Positions 18,598 through 29,384 of a stretch of 64,000 bases of DNA are shown here, piece by piece. Each line of letters begins with the position of its first letter. The stretch's first letter is position 1. The translations under genes and the position numbers were made by a program. The DNA is from an uncultured Desulfosarcina sp. (GTDB lineage Bacteria > Desulfobacterota > Desulfobacteria > Desulfobacterales > Desulfosarcinaceae). The stretch is taken from assembly GCF_963668215.1 (NCBI RefSeq), contig NZ_OY764190.1, positions 1,550,001-1,614,000 on the forward strand, written 5' to 3'. The notes under the pieces are model-generated. The model worked only from the letters and a program-made list of their open reading frames with translations, did no database searches and was not told the origin of the DNA.

Positions 18598-19188
18598 TCA
18601 GGGCCGAACCGCTTTCCAGAACAACTCGAAAAACTCGGGGATGGTGTCGACCAGTTTCCGCTTCATGCCGAAGTAATACCATTGATGGATCTGCCGGTAG
18701 CAAAACATGTAATAAAGATCGACGATTTGTCGGTTTGAGATCGAAGGGTCGATGGCGCCTGCCTGCCGGGCCTTGTCCAGCAACGCCCGCAGGGCCGCAT
18801 GCTCTACACCGCGCTTGTAGCTCTTCTCTTTCATCCAACTGCGCGTAGGGACGGTGATGAAGGCGGTAACCGCCACACCCGGGTTCTTGTCGTAGAAATC
18901 CATAGTGACCCAGAACACCTTGCGGAGAACCTCTTTGATCTCTTCGAGCCCGGCGATGTGAAGCGTGATGGCTTCTCCGATTTCGGCGATTTTTTCATCA
19001 AGGATGGTAAAGATGAGATCTTCTTTGGAGGAAAAATATTTATAGATGGTTCCCGAACTGACGCCTGTCTGCCTGGAGATCTCCCGAATGTTGACCCGGT
19101 GGAAATCGTTGTCGGAGAAGAGCGCCAGGACGGCGGGGTAAAGCCTCTCTTTCAGTTTGCCGGGAATGCTTGCGATGTTTTCTTTCAC
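18598..19188 (-). CDS. TetR/AcrR-family transcriptional regulator
   Basis: The 196-residue protein has an N-terminal TetR helix-turn-helix (about 25-60: V-N-I-R-E-I-S-R-Q-T-G-V-S-S-G-T-I-Y-K-Y-F, then S-K-E-D-L) and a helical ligand-binding domain. It is the last gene of the maoC-ligase-tetR run. By position, it is the best candidate to bind the paired AAAACAATGTTTT palindromes in front of that operon and so to autoregulate. An acyl-CoA ligand would fit the neighbours, but this is inference. Confidence 0.92.
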   Translation of the reverse strand: MKENIASIPGKLKERLYPAVLALFSDNDFHRVNIREISRQTGVSSGTIYKYFSSKEDLIFTILDEKIAEIGEAITLHIAGLEEIKEVLRKVFWVTMDFYDKNPGVAVTAFITVPTRSWMKEKSYKRGVEHAALRALLDKARQAGAIDPSISNRQIVDLYYMFCYRQIHQWYYFGMKRKLVDTIPEFFELFWKAVRP

Positions 19189-19198
19189 TGGGCTGGTC

Positions 19199-20917
19199 CT
19201 AACTGGCCTGTGCGGCGTCCCATTTTCCCGCCTGCCTCAGACGTTCGACGACATCTGCCGCCATGTCGGCCAGTTGCAGTTTGTCCACTTTAGCGCTGCG
19301 GGTCAGCGGGAACTCCTTGTCTTGGGGCCAGATTTCGATGTGTTGCGGCCGTTTATAGGCGGCAATCGCTTTGCAATGGTCCATAATTTGATCGGCTGTC
19401 AGCGCCGCCCCCGCCTGCAGGCGCACGAAGGCGAAAATTCCCTCGTCGAACAGGGCGTGTTTGACGCCGATGACATCCACCGTATTCACCCCCTCGAGCC
19501 GTGCGATATGTTCTTCCACTTCATTGGGGAAAACATTGTAGCCTTTCTGCTTGATGACGAACTTGCGCCGGCCCGAAAGGTAGAGCGCCTGGTAGCTGCC
19601 CATATCCTTGAAGTATCCCAGGTCGCCGGTGTAAAGAACCCCCTCTTTTGAAATGGCCCGGGCCGTTTCATCCGGTTGGTTGAAATATCCCAGGAAGACA
19701 ATGGGCGGATGGTAGCAGATCTCACCGGTCTCTCCGATGGGCACTTCCTCACCGGCACGGCCGTCCGGGGTCATGGGCCGGCGGATGGTGACGTCGGCCA
19801 GATCGGGAAAGGCCCTTCCCACCTGGCCCGCCATCTCCTCGACGGAGATGCCCGGCGGCGTGAAAGTGGCGAAACCGGCATTTTCCGTCATCCCGAGGCC
19901 GGTGCCGAAGGCGGGGGCCATGGCTGCCAGCCGTGTGAGGAAGGCCGTATCGCCGGCCGAACCGGCATAGGCCACAAATTTCAAGCTGGAGAGGTCGTAG
20001 GATGAATAGTCGGGGTGGTTCCACAGCATGCGAAATTGGGTGGGGATCTGGCCCAAAAGGGTCACGTTGTGCTTTTCGATCGCCGCCAGGGTGGCTTCCA
20101 CGTTGAAGATACGCAGCAGGACCGCCGTTCCGCCCTTGAAGAAAGTGGTCATCATCGTTTCGGTCACACACCCGACATGACTGGGGGGCAGATTGATGAG
20201 GGTGACGTAGGCCGGACCGTCGTCGGGATCGACCAGGTCGACGCCCCGTTCGAGGATACGGTTCTGGACGATGACGTTTTCGTGGCAGAGCACAGCCGGC
20301 TTCGGCTCCCCGGTGGTGCCGGTGGTGTAAATGATCAGGGCCGGGGTACGGGCATCGATATTGGCGTAGGCTTTCTTCAGGCGTCCGAGGAACAGGTCGG
20401 CGAGTTTCAGCCGGATCAAACGTCCTTTTTTCATCATCTCGGTGATGCCGATGGCGCCCTCGATGATATCCCCCGGCTTCGGATCGGGGGTGAATTGCAC
20501 CAGGTGGTCGACGCCGGGGCAGGAGGCTTTGACCGCCCGGCCGATTTCACGAAAATCGGTGACCGGCGTGTTGCCGAGGAAGAAGAAGGCCTTGGGCGCG
20601 ATCTTGTTGATGTCGCGGACAACCTCCTCCTTCTTCAGTCTCAAGTCCAGGGGGGCGATGATCGCGCCGATTTTGAAGCAGGCATACATCAGCATGACGT
20701 GCTCCGGAACCAGCACCAACTGTGTCGCCACCCGGTCGCCTTTTTTGATGCCCATGTCCAGCAGGCGAAGGGCGAAGTAATCGACGAAGGTTCGGAATTG
20801 CCTGTACGATACGGTCTTGCCGTCTTCGTGCTGGATCATGGCCGCCTGGTCCGGTCTTTGCTCAGCCCAGTAGTCGATATAGTCGTTCAACAGCGGCAGC
20901 TCTTTCATGGCGTTCAC
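19199..20917 (-). CDS. AMP-forming acyl-CoA synthetase
   Basis: The 572-residue ligase has the P-loop YTTGTTGEPKPAVLCH (the usual KG is KP), the A5 region G-T-G-L-G-M-T-E-N, YTGDLGYF, K-Q-K-G-Y-N-V-F-P-N-E-V-E and a C-terminal R-S-A-K-V-D-K that retains the catalytic lysine. It is predicted to convert a carboxylic acid to its CoA ester. I start at the GTG (20917) that overlaps the upstream TGA as GTGA, because CAGGAGG stands 5 bases before it; the ATG at 20908 is the alternative. Confidence 0.92.
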   Translation of the reverse strand: MNAMKELPLLNDYIDYWAEQRPDQAAMIQHEDGKTVSYRQFRTFVDYFALRLLDMGIKKGDRVATQLVLVPEHVMLMYACFKIGAIIAPLDLRLKKEEVVRDINKIAPKAFFFLGNTPVTDFREIGRAVKASCPGVDHLVQFTPDPKPGDIIEGAIGITEMMKKGRLIRLKLADLFLGRLKKAYANIDARTPALIIYTTGTTGEPKPAVLCHENVIVQNRILERGVDLVDPDDGPAYVTLINLPPSHVGCVTETMMTTFFKGGTAVLLRIFNVEATLAAIEKHNVTLLGQIPTQFRMLWNHPDYSSYDLSSLKFVAYAGSAGDTAFLTRLAAMAPAFGTGLGMTENAGFATFTPPGISVEEMAGQVGRAFPDLADVTIRRPMTPDGRAGEEVPIGETGEICYHPPIVFLGYFNQPDETARAISKEGVLYTGDLGYFKDMGSYQALYLSGRRKFVIKQKGYNVFPNEVEEHIARLEGVNTVDVIGVKHALFDEGIFAFVRLQAGAALTADQIMDHCKAIAAYKRPQHIEIWPQDKEFPLTRSAKVDKLQLADMAADVVERLRQAGKWDAAQAS

Positions 20918-21795
20918 GGGGCCTCCTGTGGGTTGAGTTGAATATGGCCGTTGCTGATCGCCATTCGGCCCTGGCTGTTTTGCACCTGGAAGCGAACATT
21001 GCCGTGGTGGTCACGGCCGTTCACCTGCAGGACGATGGTTTCGCCCGGCATCACCATTCCGGTAAAGCGGCAGGCGATGGATCGGAGCCGCCGCGGGTCA
21101 TAGGCCGCTTCCCGGTTGACGATCTCTTTGACGGCCAGCGAAAGTGTGGCCGTTCCCTGGAGAATGATGTCCGGCAGGCCCACCTGCCGGGCAAACTTGC
21201 GGGAGGTGTGAATGGGAAAATGGATGCGGGTACAGCCGTCGTAGACGTAAGGCAGCAGGGGGTCGGTGGCCATGGACGATTCCCATGAAAAGGGCGGCCC
21301 GGCCGCTTCCGCCGGCAACGCCGGAATCGTGTCCGTGCCCCGGCCCGGGTCCGTGCAGGTGACGCCGCGCATCAGGGCGCCGATATATTCCGTGAAGACC
21401 GGCTGGTCGCAGGCGTCGCGCGCCGAAAGGCGGATGATCATGTGGGTGCCTGCCCGATGGGGAACAATGGCCGCAATTTGCCCGTCTATTTTCAATTGAT
21501 CCCCGGGAACCATCAGCCGGTGCAGGACCAAATGCTCGCTGTAATGAACCTGGGTCAACAATATTTCACGGGGGAACGCTTTCAGATCGATGAATGCGTC
21601 GATCTGCTCCAATATGGGCCAGGTCACGGCAACGCTGTGCATGGGGTGGGCAACGAGCCCTCCGTCGCGCTCGTCGTCGAAATAGAGCGCGTTGTGGTCC
21701 GCAATGGCGGCGGCGAAGTTCATCGTGTCACGCGGAAAGACAGCTGTTTCGTACCTTTTCAAGGGCGTGCCGACATAGCGGGAATCGATCTTCAT
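20914..21795 (-). CDS. MaoC-like hydratase, two hot-dog domains
   Basis: The 293-residue protein resembles tandem hot-dog enoyl-CoA hydratase proteins: an N-terminal FAS1-dehydratase-like half (about 1-140) and a MaoC-type second half (about 185-290) with the recognisable L-P-D-I-I-L-Q-G-T-A-T-L-S-L-A. Such enzymes add water to enoyl-CoA esters. It is the first gene of the maoC-ligase-tetR operon and begins about 75 bases downstream of the operator-bearing promoter. Confidence 0.82.
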   Translation of the reverse strand: MKIDSRYVGTPLKRYETAVFPRDTMNFAAAIADHNALYFDDERDGGLVAHPMHSVAVTWPILEQIDAFIDLKAFPREILLTQVHYSEHLVLHRLMVPGDQLKIDGQIAAIVPHRAGTHMIIRLSARDACDQPVFTEYIGALMRGVTCTDPGRGTDTIPALPAEAAGPPFSWESSMATDPLLPYVYDGCTRIHFPIHTSRKFARQVGLPDIILQGTATLSLAVKEIVNREAAYDPRRLRSIACRFTGMVMPGETIVLQVNGRDHHGNVRFQVQNSQGRMAISNGHIQLNPQEAP

Positions 21796-21867
21796 GGGCG
21801 GTTCACTATTCTTTGAAGCGGGTCATTGAATCCATTCGGCCGATCCGGGCAAAAGGCGGTCGTCATG

Positions 21868-21916
21868 TTTATAAAACAATGTTTTATTAAGATGTCAATT
21901 ATTAAAACATTGTTTT
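21868..21916 (-). promoter_or_regulatory. Promoter of the maoC-ligase-tetR operon with two TetR-type operators
   Basis: On the minus strand TTGACA (21898-21893) and TATAAA (21873-21868) stand 19 bases apart. Two 13-base near-palindromes, AAAACAATGTTTT (21873-21885) and its exact reverse complement AAAACATTGTTTT (21904-21916), have centres 31 bases apart, close to three helical turns. The first fills the -35/-10 spacer of the minus promoter. The second lies on the side of the divergent OleA-like gene, so one regulator could control both directions. Confidence 0.75.
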
Positions 21917-22109
21917 ATTAATTATAGGATGCCGGGATGTCCAGGGGTAGAAGGCCTGCCGAAAAACGATTTTCGATCCTACCCTTTCAACTCGGATTGT
22001 TTGTTTCCCTTGCACAACCATGCTATGAACCGGAACGGCAGCGACAGGGACTTTGCTCGATGCCGATGCTTTTTAAGCCGATGGTTTTGGATGGATCGAA
22101 AGGAAAAGC

Positions 22110-23138
22110 ATGAAACCCATCTTTTTTGAAAATGTCGCCATAGAAGCTGTGGAGTGCGCACTGCCGACCACCATTGTCACCTCCGCCGAAATTGAATCCC
22201 AGCTGGCCGGAACCATGGGACGGATGGGAATCAAACCCGGACTGATCGAAGGGCTCACCGGCATCCGCGAACGGCGCTTCTGGGATGCCGACCAGCAGGC
22301 CAGCGATGTGGCCACCCTGGCCGCCGAAAAAGTCCTGGCCAAATCCGGTATTTCGCGGGATGCCATCGGCTGTTTGATCAGCACCTCGGTCTCCAAGGAT
22401 TACATCGAACCTTCAGTGGCCAGCCTGGTGCACGGCAACCTGGGGCTGGCCGACCACTGCATCAACTATGACGTGGGCAATGCCTGCCTGGGATTCGTCA
22501 ACGCCATTTCCAGTGTAGGATTGATGATCGATGCCGGCGTGTTGGACTATGGCCTGATCGTGGACGGTGAGAATTCGCGGGAAGTGGTCGAAGCCACCAT
22601 CGATCGTTTGAAAAAACCCGATGCCACGGCCGAATCCTTTCGCGAACAGTTCGCCACCCTGACCCTGGGATCGGGAGCGGTGGCCATGATCGTCTGCCGC
22701 AAGGACCTGGCCACTTCGGGCCATGCGGTCAGAGGATCGGTGACCCGGGCGGCCACCCGACATAGCCGGCTCTGCCTGGGCCAGCGGACCTACATGACCG
22801 CCGACGCTTCAAAAGTTCTGATCTTCGGCGTGGAATTGGCCAAAAAAACCTGGGACCTGGCCTGCAGCACCCTGCCCGACTGGAGCGATGCCCAAATCGA
22901 CGCTTACATGCCCCATCAGGTCAGCCAGCGCAACATGGACGTACTCAACGAAAAACTGGGACTGACCACGGAAAAGCATCATCTCAACTTTCCGACCCTG
23001 GGCAACATCGGCCCGGCGGCGGTGCCCATTACCTTGAGCCAGGCCGCCGAATCCGGCCGCATTCGACCGGGTCATCACGTGGCGTTGATGGGCATCGGCA
23101 GCGGGCTCAACTGCTCCATGATGAGCGTAGCCTGGTAG
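22110..23138 (+). CDS. OleA-like thiolase-superfamily condensing enzyme
   Basis: The 342-residue protein closely resembles OleA of Xanthomonas, which condenses two fatty acyl-CoAs head to head into a beta-keto acid, the first step of long-chain olefin formation. Shared stretches are F-E-N-V, T-S-V-S-K-D-Y-I-E-P-S, D-H-C-I-N-Y-D-V-G-N-A-C-L and the C-terminal GIGSGLNCSM. The triad C126, H269, N299 is present. So is the OleA-specific glutamate E100, spaced 26 residues before the cysteine as in OleA (E117, C143). No OleB, OleC or OleD homologue is visible nearby. It is divergent from the maoC operon and shares its operator region. Confidence 0.85.
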   Translation: MKPIFFENVAIEAVECALPTTIVTSAEIESQLAGTMGRMGIKPGLIEGLTGIRERRFWDADQQASDVATLAAEKVLAKSGISRDAIGCLISTSVSKDYIEPSVASLVHGNLGLADHCINYDVGNACLGFVNAISSVGLMIDAGVLDYGLIVDGENSREVVEATIDRLKKPDATAESFREQFATLTLGSGAVAMIVCRKDLATSGHAVRGSVTRAATRHSRLCLGQRTYMTADASKVLIFGVELAKKTWDLACSTLPDWSDAQIDAYMPHQVSQRNMDVLNEKLGLTTEKHHLNFPTLGNIGPAAVPITLSQAAESGRIRPGHHVALMGIGSGLNCSMMSVAW

Positions 23139-23325
23139 CACGAAACGCGGGCGTAACGAAATAAAAACGCTGGAGGCTTTGGGCTTTCCGGTTCCGGCCC
23201 ACCGCGTGCGAAAAAATTATTGTTTTTCGTTTGGCCTAAAAAATTGTAACAATGATGGACACACCCTATATTCAAAAGGTAGGATTATCTTTTTGCCGCC
23301 ATAACCTTTATCGATCCTTCCATGG

Positions 23326-23970
23326 GTGTTCTGCATGTGTGATGCCTCCCTAACAAACCAGCACGAGGATTTTACCATCTGCCACGAGTGCGACCTGTTG
23401 GTGCGGCTGCCGGGTTTGCAGACCGCAGCACCCATGAGGTGTCCCCGCTGCCTGTCCCCCATCCCGGGGCATCTTGAACAGGGGCTGGCCAAAACCCTGG
23501 CCGCTGTCCTCGCCGGTCTGCTTTTCTTCTGGCCGGCCAATTTCATGCCCATCCTGCAACTGAACATCCTCGGCATCGAATCGACCCATACCATGATCGG
23601 CGCCGTGCGCGTCATGGCCCACGGCAGCATGGAACCGGTGGCGGCTATGGTATTGTTTTGCAGCGTACTGGCGCCTCTGCTTGAATTCATTCTTTTGGGA
23701 ATCGTACTGGTGCAGACGATCACCGGTTGGCATCTTTTTCCGTCGCGCGCGTTGTTCCGGTTTTACACACGAATCGGTTCCTGGGCCATGCTCGAAGTCT
23801 ATATGATCGGACTGCTGATCTCCGTAATCAAAATCAGAAGCATGGCGTCGGTCGTGCCGGGGGTTGGCATGTTCTGCTTTGTCGGAATGATGCTGGCCAA
23901 TATCGCCGCCAAGGCCAGCTTGAACCATCACGAAGTCTGGAGAAGAATCGAAGCCCGATGCAAGCGCTGA
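23326..23970 (+). CDS. pqiA: PqiA-family membrane protein, first half
   Basis: The roughly 214-residue protein begins with two CxxC-type zinc-ribbon pairs (C-H-E-C, C-P-R-C) and has four predicted membrane segments, matching one half of E. coli PqiA. In E. coli the two halves are fused in one chain. PqiA works with PqiB in lipid traffic across the envelope. The GTG at 23326 or the ATG at 23335 could start it; neither has a good Shine-Dalgarno. It overlaps the second pqiA half by 13 bases. Confidence 0.85.
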   Translation: MFCMCDASLTNQHEDFTICHECDLLVRLPGLQTAAPMRCPRCLSPIPGHLEQGLAKTLAAVLAGLLFFWPANFMPILQLNILGIESTHTMIGAVRVMAHGSMEPVAAMVLFCSVLAPLLEFILLGIVLVQTITGWHLFPSRALFRFYTRIGSWAMLEVYMIGLLISVIKIRSMASVVPGVGMFCFVGMMLANIAAKASLNHHEVWRRIEARCKR

Positions 23971-24605
23971 CGGCCAAATCCGCCGGGCTTGCCTTGTGCC
24001 CGGTGTGCCATGAGTGTTTGCGGTGGCAGGCCGCCCGGCCCGACGCGAAGCAGACCTGCCCCCGCTGCGGCGCCACCGTGCGCCAGCGCCATTACGGCAG
24101 CATCGGCCGGAGTTGGGCGCTGACCCTGACGGCATTGATTCTTCTGATTCCGGCCAATCTGCTGCCCATCATGACCATGTCCCAGTTTGGCGAGGGGGAA
24201 GCCTCCACCATTGTCGGTGGCGTGGTCTTCCTGGTGCATCATGGGATGGTTCCCATCGCCCTGATCGTGTTTATCGCCAGTTTCGCAGTGCCTTTTTTAA
24301 AAATCACCGGAATTGTCGTATTGCTTTTGTCGGTTCAGTTCAAATGGGAAACCAGCCCGCGTCAACGCACATTGATGTATCGCATGGTGGAGTATATCGG
24401 CAAATGGTCCATGCTGGATATTTTTGTTATCGCCATCCTGGCCAAGCTGGTGGACCTGGGAAAAATCGCCTCCATCGAGGGCAACCCCGCTGCCGTCTAT
24501 TTCGGCCTGGCCGTAATCATGACCATGCTGGCTGCCATGGTGTTCGACCAGCGCCTGATTTGGGACGCCACGGAGAAAAAGGAAAACGATGACCTCAGAA
24601 AATAA
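23958..24605 (+). CDS. pqiA: PqiA-family membrane protein, second half
   Basis: The 215-residue protein mirrors the preceding gene: a zinc ribbon (C-P-V-C-H-E-C, then C-P-R-C-G), and four membrane segments including L-I-P-A-N-L-L-P-I-M-T-M, the PqiA repeat motif. I chose MQALTA at 23958, where similarity begins; the reading frame is open further upstream but there it is only a shadow of the first gene. It overlaps pqiB by 17 bases. Confidence 0.87.
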   Translation: MQALTAKSAGLALCPVCHECLRWQAARPDAKQTCPRCGATVRQRHYGSIGRSWALTLTALILLIPANLLPIMTMSQFGEGEASTIVGGVVFLVHHGMVPIALIVFIASFAVPFLKITGIVVLLLSVQFKWETSPRQRTLMYRMVEYIGKWSMLDIFVIAILAKLVDLGKIASIEGNPAAVYFGLAVIMTMLAAMVFDQRLIWDATEKKENDDLRK

Positions 24606-26253
24606 AATCGATACCAAAACCTTGCCCGACGCCATTCCCAAGACCAGACGCGGTATTTCCATCATCTGGCTGCTGCCGATCATCGCCGCGGCCATCGGCG
24701 GGTGGTTGTATTACAAGAGCATCGTCAACGCACCCTACGAGGTGGAAATCCAATTCAAAAGCGCCGAAGGGATCGAGGCGGGCAAAACCAAAGTCGTTTA
24801 CAAAGGGCTTCCGGCCGGTACGGTGAACAACGTCCAACTCAGCCCAAAAGGCGATGCCGTCGACGTTCGGGTCGGGTTCGATCCCAACCTCAAGCACCTG
24901 ATTCGTAAAAACACCAAATTCTGGATGGTTACTCCCACCGTGAACCTAAGCGGCGTCACCGGTTTGGAAACCATTGTCTCCGGCAATTATATCGCCATGC
25001 GGCCCGGCGATGGCCCGGCGGAAACCCACTTCACAGGCTTGGACGGGCCGCCCCCGCTGGATGTAACTGCCCCGGGTCTGCACCTGATTCTCACCTCTGC
25101 CGAACAGCCCTCCATTGAAGCCGGCAGCCCCATTAGCTATCGGAAGCATCAGGTGGGCTCCGTGCAAAGCGTCCGGCTCACCGAAAACAAGCAATCCTTC
25201 GAAATCGCTGTCCATATCCAACCCGAGTACCAGTCCCTGGTGACCAAAGGATCGCGCTTCTGGAACGCCAGCGGCATTCACATCACCGGCAGCCTTACCG
25301 ATATCGATATCCGCACCGAATCGTTCACCTCGATGCTCAAAGGCGGCATCGCCTTCGACACCCCGGACGATGAAGAAAAACCCGTCCAGGCCGAAAACAT
25401 GGACAAATTCGTTCTTTACGATGATTATCAGGAAGCCCAGAGCGGCATTGTCATATCCATCCTTTTCAAAACCGGCCAGGGGTTGAGCGCCAAAAGCACG
25501 AAGGTGCGTTTCAAGGGACTTGAGATCGGGCTGGTCGATAAAGTCCGGATCGAGCCGGATTTGTCGGGCGTTACCGCCAGGGTCGTGATGGACCCTCAGA
25601 CCCGTCGCATCCTGCGCGAGGGCACGAAGTTCTGGCTGGTATCTCCCAAGGTGAGCCTCACCGAAGTCAGCGGACTCGACACCCTGGTCTCCGGCACTTA
25701 CATCGATGTGCTTCCCAACCTGAAAGGCGACCCCTCCCGAAAATTCGTAGCCCTGGACGAATCACCCGCGGGGAAAGCGGGCCCCGGCCATCTGGACATT
25801 ATCTTGCAAGGAGAGCGCCGGGGATCGGTCAAGGCCGGTTCGCCGGTTTACTTCCGGCAGGTCCAGGTGGGCGAAGTCACCGGTTATGAGCTGGCCTCTT
25901 CGGGAGACGCGGTCAATATCAATGCCGTCATCTACAAGCCGTACGTCCCCCTGGTGTATGAAAACAGTGTGTTCTACAATGTCAGCGGCATGGATTTCGG
26001 GTTGTTCAGCGGGCTGAAAACCGAATCTTTGGAAGCGGTGATGACCGGCGGCGTCTCCTTTGCGACGCCCGAGGGCGATGCCATGGGCAAGCCGGCTAAA
26101 AACGGCCGAATTTTCCAACTGCACGAAAAGGCCCAGAGCGGCTGGTTGAAGTGGTCGCCCAACATCCCCTTGAAATTGAAAAATTCGCCGCCCAGGAAAG
26201 ATTTTCCCAAGCTGAAAAAAGAAACCGATCCGACCAACAATAGCGAGAAATAA
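24589..26253 (+). CDS. pqiB: MCE/MlaD-domain protein PqiB
   Basis: The 554-residue protein has one N-terminal membrane helix (about 22-42, I-I-W-L-L-P-I-I-A-A-A-I-G-G-W) and then three MCE domains, each opening with a V-x-I-x-F-x-x-a-x-G-[IL] pattern near 50, 165 and 290, plus a partial repeat near 400. MCE proteins form hexameric rings or tubes that carry lipids between membranes. The usual PqiC lipoprotein does not follow. The start has AAGGAAA upstream. Confidence 0.9.
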   Translation: MTSENKIDTKTLPDAIPKTRRGISIIWLLPIIAAAIGGWLYYKSIVNAPYEVEIQFKSAEGIEAGKTKVVYKGLPAGTVNNVQLSPKGDAVDVRVGFDPNLKHLIRKNTKFWMVTPTVNLSGVTGLETIVSGNYIAMRPGDGPAETHFTGLDGPPPLDVTAPGLHLILTSAEQPSIEAGSPISYRKHQVGSVQSVRLTENKQSFEIAVHIQPEYQSLVTKGSRFWNASGIHITGSLTDIDIRTESFTSMLKGGIAFDTPDDEEKPVQAENMDKFVLYDDYQEAQSGIVISILFKTGQGLSAKSTKVRFKGLEIGLVDKVRIEPDLSGVTARVVMDPQTRRILREGTKFWLVSPKVSLTEVSGLDTLVSGTYIDVLPNLKGDPSRKFVALDESPAGKAGPGHLDIILQGERRGSVKAGSPVYFRQVQVGEVTGYELASSGDAVNINAVIYKPYVPLVYENSVFYNVSGMDFGLFSGLKTESLEAVMTGGVSFATPEGDAMGKPAKNGRIFQLHEKAQSGWLKWSPNIPLKLKNSPPRKDFPKLKKETDPTNNSEK

Positions 26254-26275
26254 CCTAAAAAGGAATTGACCGAAA

Positions 26276-27958
<1,683 letters not shown>

Positions 27959-28000
27959 GAAGGCAGGGATGCCGCTTCATACGATTCCCCGGAGACGGAT

Positions 28001-29335
28001 ATGGAACAAACCAAAACAGGATTGAACCGGCTGGTGGCCTTTTTCACAACGACCCTCTGGCAGGCGGAGCGCAAGGATTATTCGGCCCTCAAGTGGCTGC
28101 TGATCCGGCTGGTGCGTACCATGGTTCTTTCGGTTCGGGGATTTACACGAAATCAGGGGGCCCTGCGCGCTTCGGCCCTGACCTTTTTCACCCTGCTCTC
28201 GGTCGTTCCTGTCGCCGCCATGGCTTTCGGCATCGCCAAGGGCTTCGGGTTCGAAAGAAAGCTTCAGCAGCAATTGCTGGAGCAGTTTGCCGCCCAGCAG
28301 GAGGTGGTCCAGAAAATCATCGGTTTTGCCCAGAACATGCTGGAAAACACCAAAGGCGGAATGATCGCCGGCATCGGCATCGTGGTGCTGATCTGGTCCG
28401 TCATCAAGGTGCTGAGCAATATCGAAAATTCGTTCAACCACATCTGGAACGTCCGTTCGCGCCCGTTTATCCGCAAACTGAGCGACTATGTCACCATCAT
28501 GCTGATCTGCCCGGTGCTGGTGATCATGTCCAGCAGCGTTACCGTTTTCATCACCCATCAGGTGACGGCCATGTCCGGCCGCTTCGAAATGGTAGAGGTG
28601 GCGGGCACGGCCATTTCCGTGGGCCTCAAACTGCTGCCCTACGCCCTTATCTGGATTCTGTTCACCCTGGTCTATGTCATCATGCCCAATACCCGGGTGC
28701 GGTTCGACGGTGCGCTTCTGGCCGGCTTCATCGCCGGCAGCGCCTACCAGATCGTTCAGGGGGCCTACATTTATTTTCAGTTCCTGGTAGCCAAATACAA
28801 CGCCATCTACGGGAGCTTTGCCGCCCTGCCTTTGTTCCTGCTGTGGCTGCAGATCAGCTGGACCATCGTCCTGGTGGGTGCGGAAATTTCCCACGCCTAC
28901 CAGAACGCCGATCATATGGACGGCTCCGACGGCGGTCGAAAAATGAGCGTCGCCCGGACCCGGCTTTTGGCCCTGGCCATCTGCCGCCAGGTCGTACAAT
29001 TGTTTCACCAAGGCCGGCCGGCCCGGACCGCCGATCAGATCGCCGATTCGCTGGCCCTTGCTCCGGCCCTGGTGGACAGCCTGTCCGATCTTCTGGTACA
29101 AGGAAACATTCTGGTGCGCGTCGAAGCCGAAGCCAACGGGGACCATGCGTTGCAGCCGGCCCGGGATATCGGCAGCCTCACCGTCAACGATGTGGTCACC
29201 GCCCTGGACGACGTGGGGCAGGACAACGGGCCGCTGCCCCGCCTGCCGGAAATGGAAACATTATCATCGACCCTGACGAAGTTCAGGTCCGTGTCGGAAG
29301 ATTCCGACGCCAACCGCTTGATTAAAGACCTGTGA
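28001..29335 (+). CDS. YihY/virulence-factor BrkB family membrane protein
   Basis: The 444-residue protein has six predicted membrane segments in its first 300 residues with family motifs A-L-R-A-S-A-L-T-F-F-T-L-L-S-V-V-P and Y-G-S-F-A-A-L-P-L-F-L-L-W-L-Q. A soluble C-terminal extension (about 315-444) looks like a winged-helix and is found in many deltaproteobacterial members. The function of the family is unsettled; it was once called RNase BN in error. The ATG follows GGAGACGGAT. Confidence 0.88.
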   Translation: MEQTKTGLNRLVAFFTTTLWQAERKDYSALKWLLIRLVRTMVLSVRGFTRNQGALRASALTFFTLLSVVPVAAMAFGIAKGFGFERKLQQQLLEQFAAQQEVVQKIIGFAQNMLENTKGGMIAGIGIVVLIWSVIKVLSNIENSFNHIWNVRSRPFIRKLSDYVTIMLICPVLVIMSSSVTVFITHQVTAMSGRFEMVEVAGTAISVGLKLLPYALIWILFTLVYVIMPNTRVRFDGALLAGFIAGSAYQIVQGAYIYFQFLVAKYNAIYGSFAALPLFLLWLQISWTIVLVGAEISHAYQNADHMDGSDGGRKMSVARTRLLALAICRQVVQLFHQGRPARTADQIADSLALAPALVDSLSDLLVQGNILVRVEAEANGDHALQPARDIGSLTVNDVVTALDDVGQDNGPLPRLPEMETLSSTLTKFRSVSEDSDANRLIKDL

Positions 29336-29384
29336 TGGATCGAAACGATCCGTTAAGAGCCCCTGGCTCCGGAGAGGATCAGCC

